64,000 nt of DNA from Yoonia sp. SS1-5 (GCF_038443705.2 NZ_CP151767.2:2657501-2721500); one strand, 5' to 3'; counted from the stretch's first letter, positions 37,079-47,241 are shown. Notes: generated from the sequence alone by a model not told the origin. A program made the numbers and translations.

Positions 37079-39187
37079 ATGCCAAAGCGCATCCATCTTG
37101 CGCCGACGGTTGCGGTTGCGGCCAGTATGGTGGCTGGATCAGCCGGGGGGCAGGACGTTTCGGCGACCTATTCGCTTTACGGGACACCCGGGCTTCTGGA
37201 AACGCCAACAGCACAAAGCGCCCCCGAGAACGAGGTTGCGGCAACCTTTGCCTATACGGATACCTATCTGCGCTCGACCCTCACATTTCAGATTACCAAG
37301 CGCCTTTCCGGCAGCTTTCGCTATTCCAATGTCGATCTTTACGATGATCCGTTTGTCGGGTCGGTTGACCGGGATCTGGAACGTGGCTTTGACCTGCAAT
37401 ACCGGTTCAACAATGAGGGACAGTATCTGCCCGCCATGGCCATCGGGCTGCGGGACTTCCTGACGCCCGGCCGGTTTCAGTCGGAATATCTGGTTGCATC
37501 CAAATCCGTGGGTGATGCCCTGATCGTCAGTGCTGGCCTGGGCTGGGGGCAACTCGCGACGGCAGATGGTTTCGACAGCCCGTTTGGCAGCCGGTCAGTG
37601 GCCGAACCAAGTGGGCAGCTGGGGCCAGATGCGTGGTTCCGGGGCGATGCGGCGCTGTTCGGCGGTTTTGAATACCAGATCAATGATCGCTGGGGCGTGA
37701 AGGCCGAATACAGCACCATCGCCTATCCAGAAGTCGGCAATGGCGTGGCGATACCTGTCGAGTCGCCCTATAACTACGGTCTGACCTACCGCCCGCGCGA
37801 GGGTGTCCAGCTTGGGCTGTCCTATCTTTATGGCACACAGGTGGGCATTTCGGGCAGTTTCGCCCTGAACCCCAATCGCCGCCCCGGAAGCAGCGGCACA
37901 GAACGTGCGCCCGCCCCGATCAAGGTGCGGAGCGCCGACGCGCGCGCGGCCCAAAGCTGGGATCGGGCCGCGGTTCCTGAAAATGCGATTGCCACGGCGC
38001 TATCCGCCTTGTTGAAGACCGAAGGCATCACGCTTTCCGGCGTCGATATTTCCGATACAACGGCCCGCATTCGCTATACCAACGGGCGCTACAGGTCAGA
38101 GGCGCAGGCCGCCGGGCGAGTGGCGCGCATGGCCACGCAGGTCGTCCCCGATTCCGTCAAGACATTCGTGCTGGAACCGCAGCGCCGGGGTATCCCGCTT
38201 TCGGCTATCCGGATTGCGCGCAGCGATCTTGAACAGCTGGAAAACCGGGCTGGCGGCACTGATGCCATCCTGTCCCGGGCGGAATTCGACGATGCAGGTC
38301 CCACCGCCGATTTGCGCATGGTTGATCGGGAGGGTAGCAGCTTTGCCTGGGGGCTTGGCCCCTATTTCCGCCTGAACCCGTTCAGTGGCAATGGATCCGT
38401 TGATCTAGATATCGGCCTGTCGCTGCGCGGTGTCTATACGATCCGGCCGAATATGGTGTTGTCTGGTGCTATCGAACAAAGCCTGCTTGAGCCCGAGGAT
38501 GATCCGGCCGGCGTTGACGCAACACCCGATGTGCAAAACGTGCGGTCCGATGGCAGCCGCTACGGCAATGACGGGGTGCCCGTGCTGAGCAGCCTGACAT
38601 TCAGCCATTTCGCACGGCCGGGCACCGACCTTTATAGCCGGGTCAGTGTCGGTTATCTGGAACGCTTTTTTGGCGGGGTCTCGGGCGAGCTTTTGTGGAA
38701 GCCGGTCAATAGCAGTCTGGGTCTGGGTGTGGAAATCAACCAGGTCGCGCAGCGCGACTCGGACATGCGGTTTGGGTTCGAGGAATATGACTATGACGTC
38801 ACAACCGGCCATGTGTCGGCCTATTATGACTTTGGCAACGGGTATCATGCGCAGGTCGATGCGGGGCGCTATCTGGCCGGCGATTGGGGCGCGACGATCT
38901 CGGTTGATCGGGAGTTCGACAATGGGTGGGTGATCGGGGCCTATGTCACGCAAACCGATCTCGCCTACGAGGACTTTGGCAGCGGGTCCTACAACAAGGG
39001 TGTGCAGGTGACGGTCCCGCAGGACTTCTTTACCGGCTCGCCAACGCGGGGCAGCTATGCAAACACCTTCCGGACCCGGGCCGGCGACGGGGGCGCACGC
39101 CTTCAGGTTGATGGACGGCTGTATGACGTGGTGCGCGATGGGCATCTGGCAGACCTGTCAGATACATGGGGGCGGTTCTGGCGATGA
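37079..39187 (+). CDS. YjbH-like outer-membrane exopolysaccharide protein
   Basis: 702 residues from ATG 37079 (GGGAGA upstream). A signal-like N terminus (APTVAVAASMVAGSAGGQD) is followed by a YjbH domain beginning TYSLYGTPGLLETPTAQSAP and continuing as alternating beta-strand sequence to an outer-membrane-style end. YjbH is one of four proteins of the E. coli yjbEFGH operon, linked to exopolysaccharide production (known for E. coli); here it pairs with a YjbF-like lipoprotein (4-base overlap). A probable beta-barrel exporter or anchor in the outer membrane. It lies divergent to the sulfotransferase-like gene. Confidence 0.85.
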   Translation: MPKRIHLAPTVAVAASMVAGSAGGQDVSATYSLYGTPGLLETPTAQSAPENEVAATFAYTDTYLRSTLTFQITKRLSGSFRYSNVDLYDDPFVGSVDRDLERGFDLQYRFNNEGQYLPAMAIGLRDFLTPGRFQSEYLVASKSVGDALIVSAGLGWGQLATADGFDSPFGSRSVAEPSGQLGPDAWFRGDAALFGGFEYQINDRWGVKAEYSTIAYPEVGNGVAIPVESPYNYGLTYRPREGVQLGLSYLYGTQVGISGSFALNPNRRPGSSGTERAPAPIKVRSADARAAQSWDRAAVPENAIATALSALLKTEGITLSGVDISDTTARIRYTNGRYRSEAQAAGRVARMATQVVPDSVKTFVLEPQRRGIPLSAIRIARSDLEQLENRAGGTDAILSRAEFDDAGPTADLRMVDREGSSFAWGLGPYFRLNPFSGNGSVDLDIGLSLRGVYTIRPNMVLSGAIEQSLLEPEDDPAGVDATPDVQNVRSDGSRYGNDGVPVLSSLTFSHFARPGTDLYSRVSVGYLERFFGGVSGELLWKPVNSSLGLGVEINQVAQRDSDMRFGFEEYDYDVTTGHVSAYYDFGNGYHAQVDAGRYLAGDWGATISVDREFDNGWVIGAYVTQTDLAYEDFGSGSYNKGVQVTVPQDFFTGSPTRGSYANTFRTRAGDGGARLQVDGRLYDVVRDGHLADLSDTWGRFWR

Positions 39188-39852
39188 GCATGCGAAGATT
39201 GAAAACAGCGTCTATCGGACTTGTGGCGGCTGCCGTTCTTGGCGGCTGTGGCCCGCTGAACAAGGGCAGCACCGCATCGCAGGTGGCCGATCTGATCGTT
39301 GACTTGACAACAGGCAGCACACAGACGGCGCCAACCGCTGCCCCACCTCTGTCGCCCGAAGAAGTCCGGGCCAATCCGGGCAAGTTCATGCGGGTGAATA
39401 TCCGAAACCGCAATCGGTGGGATACGATGATCCAGGCCGGTGAAAACGGCACCCGGACGACCTGGGTCGATAGTGAAAACAACAGCGTCACTGTCGATGG
39501 TGGGATCGTTGTCGCCAGTCGTGGCCTGATGGGGGATTTGATTGCCGCAGATGTGGCTGAAGTGCGCGCAGCACTGCGCAGAGGCGGCGGAAACGCGCTG
39601 AGACGGCATGATTTCCTGAAAGATCAGGACGGAATTTCGACGGAACTGTTGCAGTGCCGCATCGTTTCGCAGGGGTCAGAAACCATCGAAAGGCTGCAAA
39701 CACGCCGCAAAACCGTCAAATTCGAAGAGAAATGCGCAGGCGACTCGCTGGAATTTACCAACGTTTATTGGCTAAATGACGCAGGGTCCGTTATTCGCAG
39801 CCTTCAGGCGGTCTCGCCCGACGCTGGCTATCTGCAAATCGACGTTTTTTAA
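39184..39852 (+). CDS. YjbF/GfcB-family lipoprotein
   Basis: 222 residues. The lipoprotein signal is clear (LVAAAVLGGC, lipobox LGGC), followed by a Thr/Pro-rich linker and a YjbF-like domain (NRWDTMIQAGENGTRTTW, then GIVVASRGLMGDLIAADV, then YWLNDAGSVIRSLQ). In E. coli YjbF is part of the exopolysaccharide system with YjbH. The ATG 39184 overlaps the yjbH stop (ATGA), so the pair is coupled. The frame is open 18 bases upstream but the coupled start is preferred. Two small exported proteins follow. Confidence 0.88.
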   Translation: MSMRRLKTASIGLVAAAVLGGCGPLNKGSTASQVADLIVDLTTGSTQTAPTAAPPLSPEEVRANPGKFMRVNIRNRNRWDTMIQAGENGTRTTWVDSENNSVTVDGGIVVASRGLMGDLIAADVAEVRAALRRGGGNALRRHDFLKDQDGISTELLQCRIVSQGSETIERLQTRRKTVKFEEKCAGDSLEFTNVYWLNDAGSVIRSLQAVSPDAGYLQIDVF

Positions 39853-39956
39853 TCTGTGACATGACATCTTGGATTTTGCTTAATGTCCTGATTTAAGGAA
39901 GCAATGTGGAGCGGCAGATAGCCGCACTCCACCCGTGCATTAATTGGAGTACTGAT

Positions 39957-40178
39957 ATGCGCCTTACAACTACGCTCGCCGCAGCCGCCGCACTGGCTGT
40001 TTCTGGTTTCGCTGCAAACGCTGGTGGCCTGGCCCCAGAAGTTATGGAAGCACCCGTTGTTGTTGTTGAAGAGCCAGCACCTGCTGGTTCCTCTATCAAC
40101 AGCACATACGTGATCGTTGGTGTTCTTGCCGCTCTGCTTATCGCAGCTGCTGTGAACGCTGAAGACGACGACGAATAA
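39957..40178 (+). CDS. Small exported membrane protein (first of a related pair)
   Basis: 73 residues with a signal peptide (MRLTTTLAAAAALAVSGFAA), a short linker beginning AGGLAPEVMEAPVVVVEEPAP, one membrane helix (TYVIVGVLAALLIAAAV) and an acidic tail EDDDE. GGAG precedes the ATG. The gene is 104 bases after the yjbF-like gene and is closed by its own terminator. The next gene at 40366 has the same layout (AGGLAEPIAETPVAPPPP, then one helix), so the two look like diverged paralogues. In the E. coli operon a small secreted protein, YjbE, occupies a similar place; whether these are its counterparts is inference. Confidence 0.75.
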   Translation: MRLTTTLAAAAALAVSGFAANAGGLAPEVMEAPVVVVEEPAPAGSSINSTYVIVGVLAALLIAAAVNAEDDDE

Positions 40179-40202
40179 GACCTTCTTTTTCGAATGTCTG
40201 GG

Positions 40203-40235
40203 AAAGGCTGGCTTTGTGCCAGCCTTTTTCGTTTT
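40203..40235 (+). terminator. Rho-independent terminator between the two small membrane protein genes
   Basis: Perfect 10-bp stem AAAGGCTGGC / GCCAGCCTTT with a TTTGT loop, then TTCGTTTTT, 24 bases past the first small gene's stop. Confidence 0.9.
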
Positions 40236-40365
40236 TGCGGATGGTTGCATCGTTTCAACCCCCGGGTTCGCGCGACTTGGCCATTTGCGTTGCTGCCGCG
40301 TGCAAGCGCAGGTAATAGTTGTATGGCGAAGACGAGGAAGATGTTTGGTGATGGGGAATATCGGG

Positions 40366-40560
40366 ATGCGATACTTGAAAGTTGCAGTGGTAGCTATGGT
40401 CGGTTTTACACCGGTTGCGCATGCAGGTGGTCTGGCGGAACCCATCGCAGAGACACCTGTCGCACCCCCGCCGCCAGTTGAAACGCCGCAGATCGGCGTG
40501 AACGGCGGCTATCTTCTTTTGGGTGCGTTTGCATTGATGGCGGCGGCATCCGCGCTTTAG
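40366..40560 (+). CDS. Small exported membrane protein (second of a related pair)
   Basis: 64 residues from ATG 40366 (GGGGAA 7 bases upstream; ATG 40351 is an alternative). A signal peptide (MRYLKVAVVAMVGFTPVAHA) precedes GGLAEPIAETPVAPPPPVET and a C-terminal hydrophobic helix (YLLLGAFALMAAASAL) with no charged tail. It resembles the preceding small protein in order of parts and in the AGGLA-x-x motif after the cleavage site, but lacks its acidic tail. It ends with a 4-base overlap of the convergent holA stop. Function unknown. Confidence 0.7.
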   Translation: MRYLKVAVVAMVGFTPVAHAGGLAEPIAETPVAPPPPVETPQIGVNGGYLLLGAFALMAAASAL

Positions 40561-41579
40561 CGCCGCCCGATCATCGCCAATCTGATCAACGTCCGTTCCA
40601 TCAGTGCGGCCTGCGGCGCAGTGCTGGCAGATCGCAGTTGCAAATCGACATCCGTCAGGGCCGTGAGCGCCCGTTCCAACCGATCCCGCCCCCAATTGCC
40701 CGCTTGCCGGGCGATCTTGTCGCGACGCGGCCCAAAAACCGGCGGGCGCAGCCGCCCGACCCCGGCGGCCGGGCCACCCGGGTCAGATGCGACAACATGT
40801 AATCTGCGAAAATGCCGCATGGCACCAATGCACAATGTCACCGGCGTGACCCCTTGGGCATAGAGGCTGCGCAGCACCGGACCGATCTGATCGGCCTGCC
40901 CCTGGGAGACCACATCAAGGATGTCGTCCACATCCACCTCTGCCGATTGCGGGGCGCAGGCGGTGACGTCCGCCACGGTCAGCGGGCTGTCATCGCCACG
41001 CTTATAAAGGCCAAGCTTTTCGATGGTCTGCCGGAAATCACCCGGTTCCAACGTGCCTGCAAGTGCCATCAATGCGTCGCCCACATCCCGGTCGGGCGCC
41101 GGCAGACCGGCAGCCGCGAGCGCCTGTTCCATGTCGGCCACCGTCGGGGGATCATCATAGACACCGATGGCAACGGCATTGGGATGGGCCTCGAACGCCT
41201 TGCGCAGGGCTGATTTGGCGGTCAATTGGCCCGCTGTCACAACGATCTGCGCATCGCCTGCCTTCCAGTCACGCAAGGCGGCGTCAAACAGCTTGCCAAG
41301 CCCATCGGTCGCTTCTTCGACAAAGGCCACGCGGTGCCCGGGAAAGAACCCCTGTGCCTTGATCGCATCGTCAAGCAATGCGGGATCCTTGCGCAAATCT
41401 GCGCCGTTGATCCGGGTCAGGCGCATTTCTTCCTCGCCCGCGGGGCCAATCAATGCGCTGATCGCGTCCTGGCGTTTGCCCGCCACGCGCATCGGGTCTG
41501 CGCCAAAGATCAGCAGACCGGTATGATTTGGGTCCGGCTTGCGGCAATATGCAGTAGCGGCCTGACCGGACAGCTTCAT
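40557..41579 (-). CDS. holA: DNA polymerase III delta subunit (clamp loader)
   Basis: 340 residues of the HolA family. The AAA+-like fold has no functional P-loop, as expected for delta. Visible parts include GLLIFGADPMRVAGKRQD, AGQLTAKSALRKAFEAHPNA and the C-terminal collar region (YAQGVTPVTLCIGAMRHFRR). The delta subunit opens the sliding clamp during replication. It is coupled to lptE by a 4-base overlap (ATGA), as is usual in alphaproteobacteria, and leuS precedes lptE. Its stop overlaps that of a convergent small exported protein. Confidence 0.92.
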   Translation of the reverse strand: MKLSGQAATAYCRKPDPNHTGLLIFGADPMRVAGKRQDAISALIGPAGEEEMRLTRINGADLRKDPALLDDAIKAQGFFPGHRVAFVEEATDGLGKLFDAALRDWKAGDAQIVVTAGQLTAKSALRKAFEAHPNAVAIGVYDDPPTVADMEQALAAAGLPAPDRDVGDALMALAGTLEPGDFRQTIEKLGLYKRGDDSPLTVADVTACAPQSAEVDVDDILDVVSQGQADQIGPVLRSLYAQGVTPVTLCIGAMRHFRRLHVVASDPGGPAAGVGRLRPPVFGPRRDKIARQAGNWGRDRLERALTALTDVDLQLRSASTAPQAALMERTLIRLAMIGRR

Positions 41580-42061
41580 CCGTCCAGATCCGCGGTCAGG
41601 ACAAGCAGTCGGCTGACGATGGCATCCGCCAGCGCGACGGAAAGGCGCGCCTGCGCATCCGTCGCGGCGGCTTGTGTGGCCACTGTAGATCCGGTGGCGG
41701 CATAGCTGGTGAATGTCTGGATTGTGCCACGGTCAATGACCTGTCCATCGGACCCATTGCGCAGGACCCAATCGGCGTCGCCCACCACGTTAAAACGGAC
41801 CGTATCACCTTCGGCAGTGATCGCGGCCGGACGTTGCGTGCTGCCAAGTTCGACCGACAAGGCATAGCGCGGCTGGGTCGCAACGCCCAGCCGTTGTTCA
41901 AGCCGGTCGCGCAGCCGGAAACCTGCCACGCTTTCGGGGCTGTCGATAGTGACCTGGCCCCGCAGTCCGCTTGTATCGCCGTAAACCGGCGCAAACCCGC
42001 ACCCCGCAAGGCTCAGCAGGCCCAAAAGGGCCAGACGGCGGGGGACCGCACTAGACAACAA
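41576..42061 (-). CDS. lptE: LPS-assembly lipoprotein LptE
   Basis: 161 residues with a lipoprotein signal ([19 protein letters not shown], lipobox LAGC). It forms the outer-membrane plug complex with LptD that delivers LPS to the cell surface. The typical GFAPVYG start of the mature protein and the size agree with the alphaproteobacterial LptE family. It overlaps the 3' end of leuS by 11 bases and the start of holA by 4 bases, the classic leuS-lptE-holA order. Confidence 0.9.
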   Translation of the reverse strand: MLSSAVPRRLALLGLLSLAGCGFAPVYGDTSGLRGQVTIDSPESVAGFRLRDRLEQRLGVATQPRYALSVELGSTQRPAAITAEGDTVRFNVVGDADWVLRNGSDGQVIDRGTIQTFTSYAATGSTVATQAAATDAQARLSVALADAIVSRLLVLTADLDG

Positions 42062-44585
42062 TGTTCACGATCCGGCCGGGTACGATGATCAGCTTCTTGG
42101 GCTGCCCGCCATCCAAGGCGCGTTGCACCGGCTCAAGATCCATGACGATCTTTTCGATGGCGTCCTTGCTGGCATCGGCGGCCACCTGGATTTCCGCCCG
42201 CCGTTTCCCATTGATCTGGATCGGCATTGTCACGCTGTCTTCGACCAACATCGCCGCGTCAGCCACAGGCCAGGGGGCATTTGCAACCAGCCCATCTGCG
42301 CCCAGCATCGCCCAGATTTCTTCGGACAGGTGCGGTGTCATGGGTGACATCAGCTGTGCCAGTACCTTGGCTGCGGTGCGTTTCGCATTGCCGCCAGCCT
42401 TGGATTTGGCCAGCACATTGGTGAATGCATAAAGTTTGGCAATCGCTGCGTTGAAGCCGAAGGTTTCCACACCCATCGTCACATCGTGGATTGCCTTGTG
42501 CATGGCGCGCAGAAGGTCGGCATCATCGGGGCTTGTCTCATCTGGCATCTCGGCGATTTGCGTGCAGACGCGATGAACGCGGCCAAGATGCTTGAACGCG
42601 GCATCAGCGCCCGATGCCGTCCATTCAACATCCCGTTCCGGCGGGCTGTCGGACAGGACAAACCAGCGGGCCGTGTCGGCGCCGTATTTGGCCAGAATGT
42701 CATCGGGGTCGACCACATTCTTCTTTGATTTCGACATCTTGGCGGAGGGGATGACCTCGACCGTCGTTCCATCCGCCAATTTGCCGTTCGTCACGTCTTC
42801 GGGCAGGTGATAGACGGGGCGGCCATTTGCATCGCGGGTCTGATAGATCTCATGGGTGACCATGCCTTGGGTAAACAGGGCGTCAAACGGCTCTGCGGTG
42901 CCTTGGGGCAGGTGGCCGGTCATGTTCATCGCACGGGCAAAGAAACGGCTATAAAGCAGGTGTAGGATCGCATGTTCGATCCCGCCGATATACTGATCGA
43001 CATTCATCCAATAGGCGGCGTCATCAATATCGGTCGGGGTGGTGGCATGCGGGGCGGTGAACCGGGCGAAATACCACGAGGAATCCACAAAAGTATCCAT
43101 CGTATCGGTTTCGCGCTTGGCAGGTTTGCCACATGACGGACAGGCGCAATCGCGCCATGTTGGATGGCGGTCCAGCGGGTTTCCGGGGATGTCAAAGCTG
43201 ACATCATAGGGCAATTCGATGGGCAGGTTTTCCTTTTTCTCGGGAACAACGCCGCAGGCATCGCAATGCACAACGGGGATGGGGCAACCCCAATAGCGTT
43301 GGCGGCTCAGCCCCCAGTCGCGCAGTCGATATTTGACCTGACCCTGCCCAAGGCCGTTGGCCTCGAAATAGTCAATGGTCGCATCAATGGCGTCCTGACT
43401 TGTGACCTCGGTGATGCCGGCAAAGTGGTCGATAAAGACAACCGGTTCGGTCTTGGCGGGCACAAGGGCCTGATCTTGAACCTCGGCCGGTTCACCCGGC
43501 ATGTGGAATGCATTGCGCACGGGCAGATCGTATTTCCGGGCGAAATCCAGATCACGTTGATCATGGGCGGGGCAGCCAAAGACGGCACCGGTGCCGTAAT
43601 CCATCAAGACAAAATTGCCGACCCAGACCGGCAGTTCCTGATCCGGATAGATCGGGTGCTTGACGCGGATACCGGTATCAATGCCCTTCTTTTCGGCCTT
43701 TTCCATCGCAGCCTCGGTCGTATCCATCTTGCGGGTCTCAGCGATGAAATCGGCCAGTTCGGGTGTGTCGGCGGACATGGCAACCGACAGGGGGTGTTCG
43801 GGGGATATGGCAATAAAACTTGCGCCACGCATCGTGTCGGGGCGGGTTGAATAGCACACAATCGGATCGCCGCCATTGGTGGGGTGAAAGGGAATTTCGA
43901 TACCCCGGGATTTGCCGATCCAGTTGGCCTGCATCAGTTTGACCTTGGCGGGCCAGTTGTCCAGCCCGTCGATGGCGGTCAGCAGTTCTTCGGAATAGTC
44001 GCTGATCCTAAAGAACCACTGCACCAGTTCACGCCGCTCAACCTCGGCGCCCGAGCGCCAACCCTTGCCGTCGATCACCTGTTCGTTGGCCAGGACGGTC
44101 ATATCAACCGGGTCCCAGTTCACGACAGCTTTCTTGCGGTAGATCAGACCCTTGGCCAGAAAGTCGATGAACAGCGCCTGTTGCTGGCCGTAATATTCGG
44201 GATCGCAGGTTGCAAACTCGCGGGACCAGTCGATGGACAGGCCCAGCGGTTTCATCTGGTCGCGCATGTCCGCGATATTCTGGTAAGTCCAGTCCTTTGG
44301 GTGGCCGCCCGAGGCCATGGCCGCGTTTTCGGCGGGCATTCCGAATGCGTCCCAGCCCATCGGGTGCAAAACAGCGTGGCCGGTGGCCAGTTTGTAGCGG
44401 GCGATCACGTCACCCATCGTGTAATTGCGCACATGGCCGATATGGATACGGCCAGACGGATAGGGGAACATTTCCAGCACATAATATTTGGGCTTGTCGG
44501 CGCTGCGAACGGCCTTGAACGTGTCGGCATCCGCCCAGGCGGCCTGCCATTTCGCCTCGATCGTTCCGGGTGTGTAAGTGTTCAT
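42051..44585 (-). CDS. leuS: Leucyl-tRNA synthetase
   Basis: 844 residues, normal bacterial length. Class I signatures are HIGH at 48-51 ([14 protein letters not shown]) and KMSKS near 615-620 ([14 protein letters not shown]). The CP1 editing domain lies between them ([18 protein letters not shown]), and the zinc-type insertion region is represented by [13 protein letters not shown]. The C-terminal anticodon-binding and tRNA-interacting parts follow. It charges tRNA-Leu in the cytoplasm. First gene of the leuS-lptE-holA cluster; 76 bases separate it from the DUF3576 gene. Confidence 0.97.
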   Translation of the reverse strand: MNTYTPGTIEAKWQAAWADADTFKAVRSADKPKYYVLEMFPYPSGRIHIGHVRNYTMGDVIARYKLATGHAVLHPMGWDAFGMPAENAAMASGGHPKDWTYQNIADMRDQMKPLGLSIDWSREFATCDPEYYGQQQALFIDFLAKGLIYRKKAVVNWDPVDMTVLANEQVIDGKGWRSGAEVERRELVQWFFRISDYSEELLTAIDGLDNWPAKVKLMQANWIGKSRGIEIPFHPTNGGDPIVCYSTRPDTMRGASFIAISPEHPLSVAMSADTPELADFIAETRKMDTTEAAMEKAEKKGIDTGIRVKHPIYPDQELPVWVGNFVLMDYGTGAVFGCPAHDQRDLDFARKYDLPVRNAFHMPGEPAEVQDQALVPAKTEPVVFIDHFAGITEVTSQDAIDATIDYFEANGLGQGQVKYRLRDWGLSRQRYWGCPIPVVHCDACGVVPEKKENLPIELPYDVSFDIPGNPLDRHPTWRDCACPSCGKPAKRETDTMDTFVDSSWYFARFTAPHATTPTDIDDAAYWMNVDQYIGGIEHAILHLLYSRFFARAMNMTGHLPQGTAEPFDALFTQGMVTHEIYQTRDANGRPVYHLPEDVTNGKLADGTTVEVIPSAKMSKSKKNVVDPDDILAKYGADTARWFVLSDSPPERDVEWTASGADAAFKHLGRVHRVCTQIAEMPDETSPDDADLLRAMHKAIHDVTMGVETFGFNAAIAKLYAFTNVLAKSKAGGNAKRTAAKVLAQLMSPMTPHLSEEIWAMLGADGLVANAPWPVADAAMLVEDSVTMPIQINGKRRAEIQVAADASKDAIEKIVMDLEPVQRALDGGQPKKLIIVPGRIVNIVV

Positions 44586-44661
44586 GATGCGGGTCTTTCA
44601 AGAAATGCAAACGCCGGGCAAGGGGCCCGGCGGTAGTCATAATCGGGCTTGGTACCGATGG

Positions 44662-45051
44662 CTATAGGGCGCCGTCGGCAATACGAAGCTGGCGCGCGCG
44701 TGACAGGATCGCGTCCTCGATGGCGCGCTGGGTTTCAAGCGCGACCGGACCGCTGCGCGATTGCAGGGCGACATTCAATGACCTTGCATCCAGTGCGGGG
44801 TCTGTCACCTGAATATTGGCGCGATAGGCCCGGTTGGTACCGGGCGGGGTGCCAAAACCGGTTGAGATGACGCCTGTGAAAGGATCAGCGGTCTGGATTG
44901 GCAGAAAGCTAAGCACATCTAGCGATGCGGCCCAAAGATACCGGTTTACGGCGACATTTTCAGCGCCGCGCGGCGTCGGGGCCTGGCCACCACAGGCTGC
45001 CAAGGCGGACAGGATCAGTGCGATCAGAAAGGATTTGGCAGTCTTGGTCAC
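44662..45051 (-). CDS. DUF3576 lipoprotein
   Basis: About 129 residues. A lipoprotein signal (TKTAKSFLIALILSALAACGG, lipobox LAAC) precedes a domain with RYLWAASLDVLSFLPIQTAD, GVISTGFGTPPGTNRAYRAN and an Arg-rich C terminus, matching DUF3576. No ATG is placed properly: the frame is open to 45135, and GTG at 45051 (GAGAG 9 bases upstream) or at 45060 fits the lipoprotein signal. It stands just upstream of leuS. Function unknown. Confidence 0.72.
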   Translation of the reverse strand: MTKTAKSFLIALILSALAACGGQAPTPRGAENVAVNRYLWAASLDVLSFLPIQTADPFTGVISTGFGTPPGTNRAYRANIQVTDPALDARSLNVALQSRSGPVALETQRAIEDAILSRARQLRIADGAL

Positions 45052-45132
45052 AAGGAACACTCTCAACGTGGCTTCATCTATGCTGGCAAAGGTGTAGCGA
45101 AGGGCCTGCCCGGTCACAAGAGAGCCAGCGCA

Positions 45133-45165
45133 CAAAAAGAAAGAGCGGCCCCGAAGGACCGCTCT
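45133..45165 (-). terminator. Rho-independent terminator of the porin gene
   Basis: On the minus strand a 10-bp stem AGAGCGGTCC / GGGCCGCTCT (one U-G pair) closed by a TTCG tetraloop, followed by TTCTTTTTG, about 26 bases after the porin stop. A stable UUCG loop fits an abundant transcript. Confidence 0.88.
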
Positions 45166-45190
45166 GCCTTAGACTTAAGAGACGCTTCGC

Positions 45191-46360
45191 TTAGAATGCG
45201 AGAGACAGCTCAACAGTTGTACCGTGCAGGTACTCTGGATCACCGATTTCGTCGTCATCTTCGTTCGCTTCGTTTTCAGCATAGGAAACGAGAAGCTCTG
45301 CACCACCGCCGAGGTCATATGTACCTGCGGCATAGTACTGGTTGGTGTTGTCGCCACCTTCTACGTCGGTGTTGATCACACCAGCGAAGAGTGTCACGCC
45401 TTGGCCAACTTCGTAAGAGCCTTCCAATGTGAATTCGTTGGTGTTGTCGTCCACGTCAGCAACGCCACCGGTGACTTCGTAAGCGGCACTTACAGCCAGA
45501 CCACCAGCAGAGTAGTCAGCAGTCACACCGAAGTTGTCATCTGCAACATCGTTGATTGTGTAATAACCACCAACTGTCACAGGACCAACTGGGTAGGATG
45601 CGCCGAGACCCAGAGAGTTCTCTGTGCCATCGTCGATGTAAGAACCTTTCAGTTCTGCGCCAGCAACAGTTGCTGTCGCTGCAACACCGTATACTTCGTC
45701 AGCGCCCAGGAAAGCGTCCTGGTAAGCGAATTGCAGTTCAACCGGACCAACGTCGCCCTGAACAAACAGCTGCATCGCGTCCAGATCATCGTCAGTGGAA
45801 GAACCGTTACCCACTGTGTCGTCATTGCCGTACTCAACACCGAAAGAGATCATCCCTTTCCAGCCAGCAGCAGATACTTCACCAGTCAGGATTGCGTCGA
45901 AGCCGGCGCCAAGGCCCGCATCTGGGTCATCGGCGACAGCTGCTACACCATCAGGGCTTGTCGCAGTTGGGTCAAAGTGAACGTCCTGGTCGTTGAAACC
46001 TGGAACTTCGCCGTCAACTGGGCTGAAGTTGTCTTCTGCAACCGGGTCCAGATCACCGAACTTCAGTGCGGCGTTGTCGGTGGACAAAGACAAAACATAG
46101 TCGCTAGTTGCAACAGCTTCGCCCAGATCGTTTTCAACAACGTTCAGACCAAATTCAGCAGCGGCAACAACACCGTTGTCCAGTGCAGCTGTCATTGTCG
46201 TGTCGATTTCGGCGTCCCAGTAGAAGCCGTCTTCGATGTCATCGTTGTAGCCCAGAGTTGCCTCACCGGCGAACGCGATGCCTGGCGTCGCGTGGCCGTC
46301 TGCAGCTGCGGCGCCTGCAAAGGCGACAATCGCAGTTGTTGTAAGAAGGATGCTTTTCAT
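45191..46360 (-). CDS. Major outer-membrane porin
   Basis: 389 residues, a 16-strand-type trimeric porin by length and composition. The signal peptide (MKSILLTTTAIVAFAGAAAA) precedes an acidic beta-barrel with alternating strands (e.g. GFYWDAEIDTTMTAALDNG, AGWKGMISFGVEYGNDD) and ends with the outer-membrane C-terminal Phe (VELSLAF). The very acidic loops fit marine roseobacter porins. Codon use differs visibly from neighbouring genes (more T-ending, low-GC stretches), as in highly expressed genes. It is transcribed alone. Confidence 0.9.
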   Translation of the reverse strand: MKSILLTTTAIVAFAGAAAADGHATPGIAFAGEATLGYNDDIEDGFYWDAEIDTTMTAALDNGVVAAAEFGLNVVENDLGEAVATSDYVLSLSTDNAALKFGDLDPVAEDNFSPVDGEVPGFNDQDVHFDPTATSPDGVAAVADDPDAGLGAGFDAILTGEVSAAGWKGMISFGVEYGNDDTVGNGSSTDDDLDAMQLFVQGDVGPVELQFAYQDAFLGADEVYGVAATATVAGAELKGSYIDDGTENSLGLGASYPVGPVTVGGYYTINDVADDNFGVTADYSAGGLAVSAAYEVTGGVADVDDNTNEFTLEGSYEVGQGVTLFAGVINTDVEGGDNTNQYYAAGTYDLGGGAELLVSYAENEANEDDDEIGDPEYLHGTTVELSLAF

Positions 46361-46587
46361 GGATATTTTCCCTCGTGTTTTTGCATTCCCAAGAATGCCA
46401 GATTTACTAGCATTGCCGACTTCCTGCGCCCATCAGCCTGCACACTCAAGCAAATTGGGGCCGTTTGTCGCGGGTCTGCACAAAATGATGCATCAAGGAC
46501 ACACAGTGTTTTCGGCCATGACATCATGGGCAAATCGCCCTATTTCAGGCCGAAATACCTCGTGATCCTTATTTTGCGGAGCCTGCC

Positions 46588-47241
46588 ATGTCCCTTGCCG
46601 ATATTCATGCACGTATTGGCGTCGCGTGTGAAAATGCAGGTCGTGATCCCGGTGAGGTTGAGTTGATCGCGGTGTCCAAAGTACAGCCCGAGGAGCGGGT
46701 CGTGGCGATTCTAGACGAAGGGCATCGGGTATTTGGTGAAAACAAGGTACAGGAGGCCGCCGGAAAGTGGCCGGCCCTGCGCGAACGCTATGCGAATGTG
46801 AAGCTTCACTTGATTGGCCCATTGCAGACCAACAAGGCCCGACAGGCGATGGCACTGGCTGATGCCATCCAAACCGTTGACCGGCCCAAGCTGGCCCGGA
46901 CGCTTGCCCGCATTGCGCAGGAAACCGGGGCCTGCCCGGATGTGTTCATTCAGGTGAATACGGGCGAAGAGCCGCAAAAGGCCGGGATTCTCCCCGCCGA
47001 GGCTGACGCGTTCATTGCAGAGGTGCGTGCGCTTGATCTGCCCCTGAAAGGCCTGATGTGCATTCCGCCCGTCGACGAGGAGGCCTCATTGCACTTTGCG
47101 CTGCTTGCCAAGATTGCTGCCCGCAACGGTCTTGCCGGTCTTTCGATGGGCATGTCCAGCGACTTTGAAAAGGCCATCAGCTTTGGCGCGACCCATATTC
47201 GTGTGGGGTCGGCCATCTTCGGGGCGCGCGTGCCGGGGTGA
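46588..47241 (+). CDS. yggS: PLP homeostasis protein (YggS/PROSC family)
   Basis: 217 residues. The PLP-binding Lys is K31 in ELIAVSKVQP; later family marks are FGENKVQEA, LHLIGPLQTNK, VFIQVNTGEEPQKAG and LSMGMSSDFEKAISFGATHIR. Known YggS proteins bind pyridoxal phosphate and keep vitamin B6 and amino acid pools in balance; no catalytic reaction is established. It overlaps the start of the rluA gene by 4 bases (GTGA). Confidence 0.95.
   Translation: MSLADIHARIGVACENAGRDPGEVELIAVSKVQPEERVVAILDEGHRVFGENKVQEAAGKWPALRERYANVKLHLIGPLQTNKARQAMALADAIQTVDRPKLARTLARIAQETGACPDVFIQVNTGEEPQKAGILPAEADAFIAEVRALDLPLKGLMCIPPVDEEASLHFALLAKIAARNGLAGLSMGMSSDFEKAISFGATHIRVGSAIFGARVPG

Noticed and set aside
45224..46666. 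Plus-strand 480-residue frame opposite the porin
   Set aside because: Cys/Val-rich shadow of the porin with no signal or domain; the porin reading has a signal peptide, beta pattern and C-terminal Phe.
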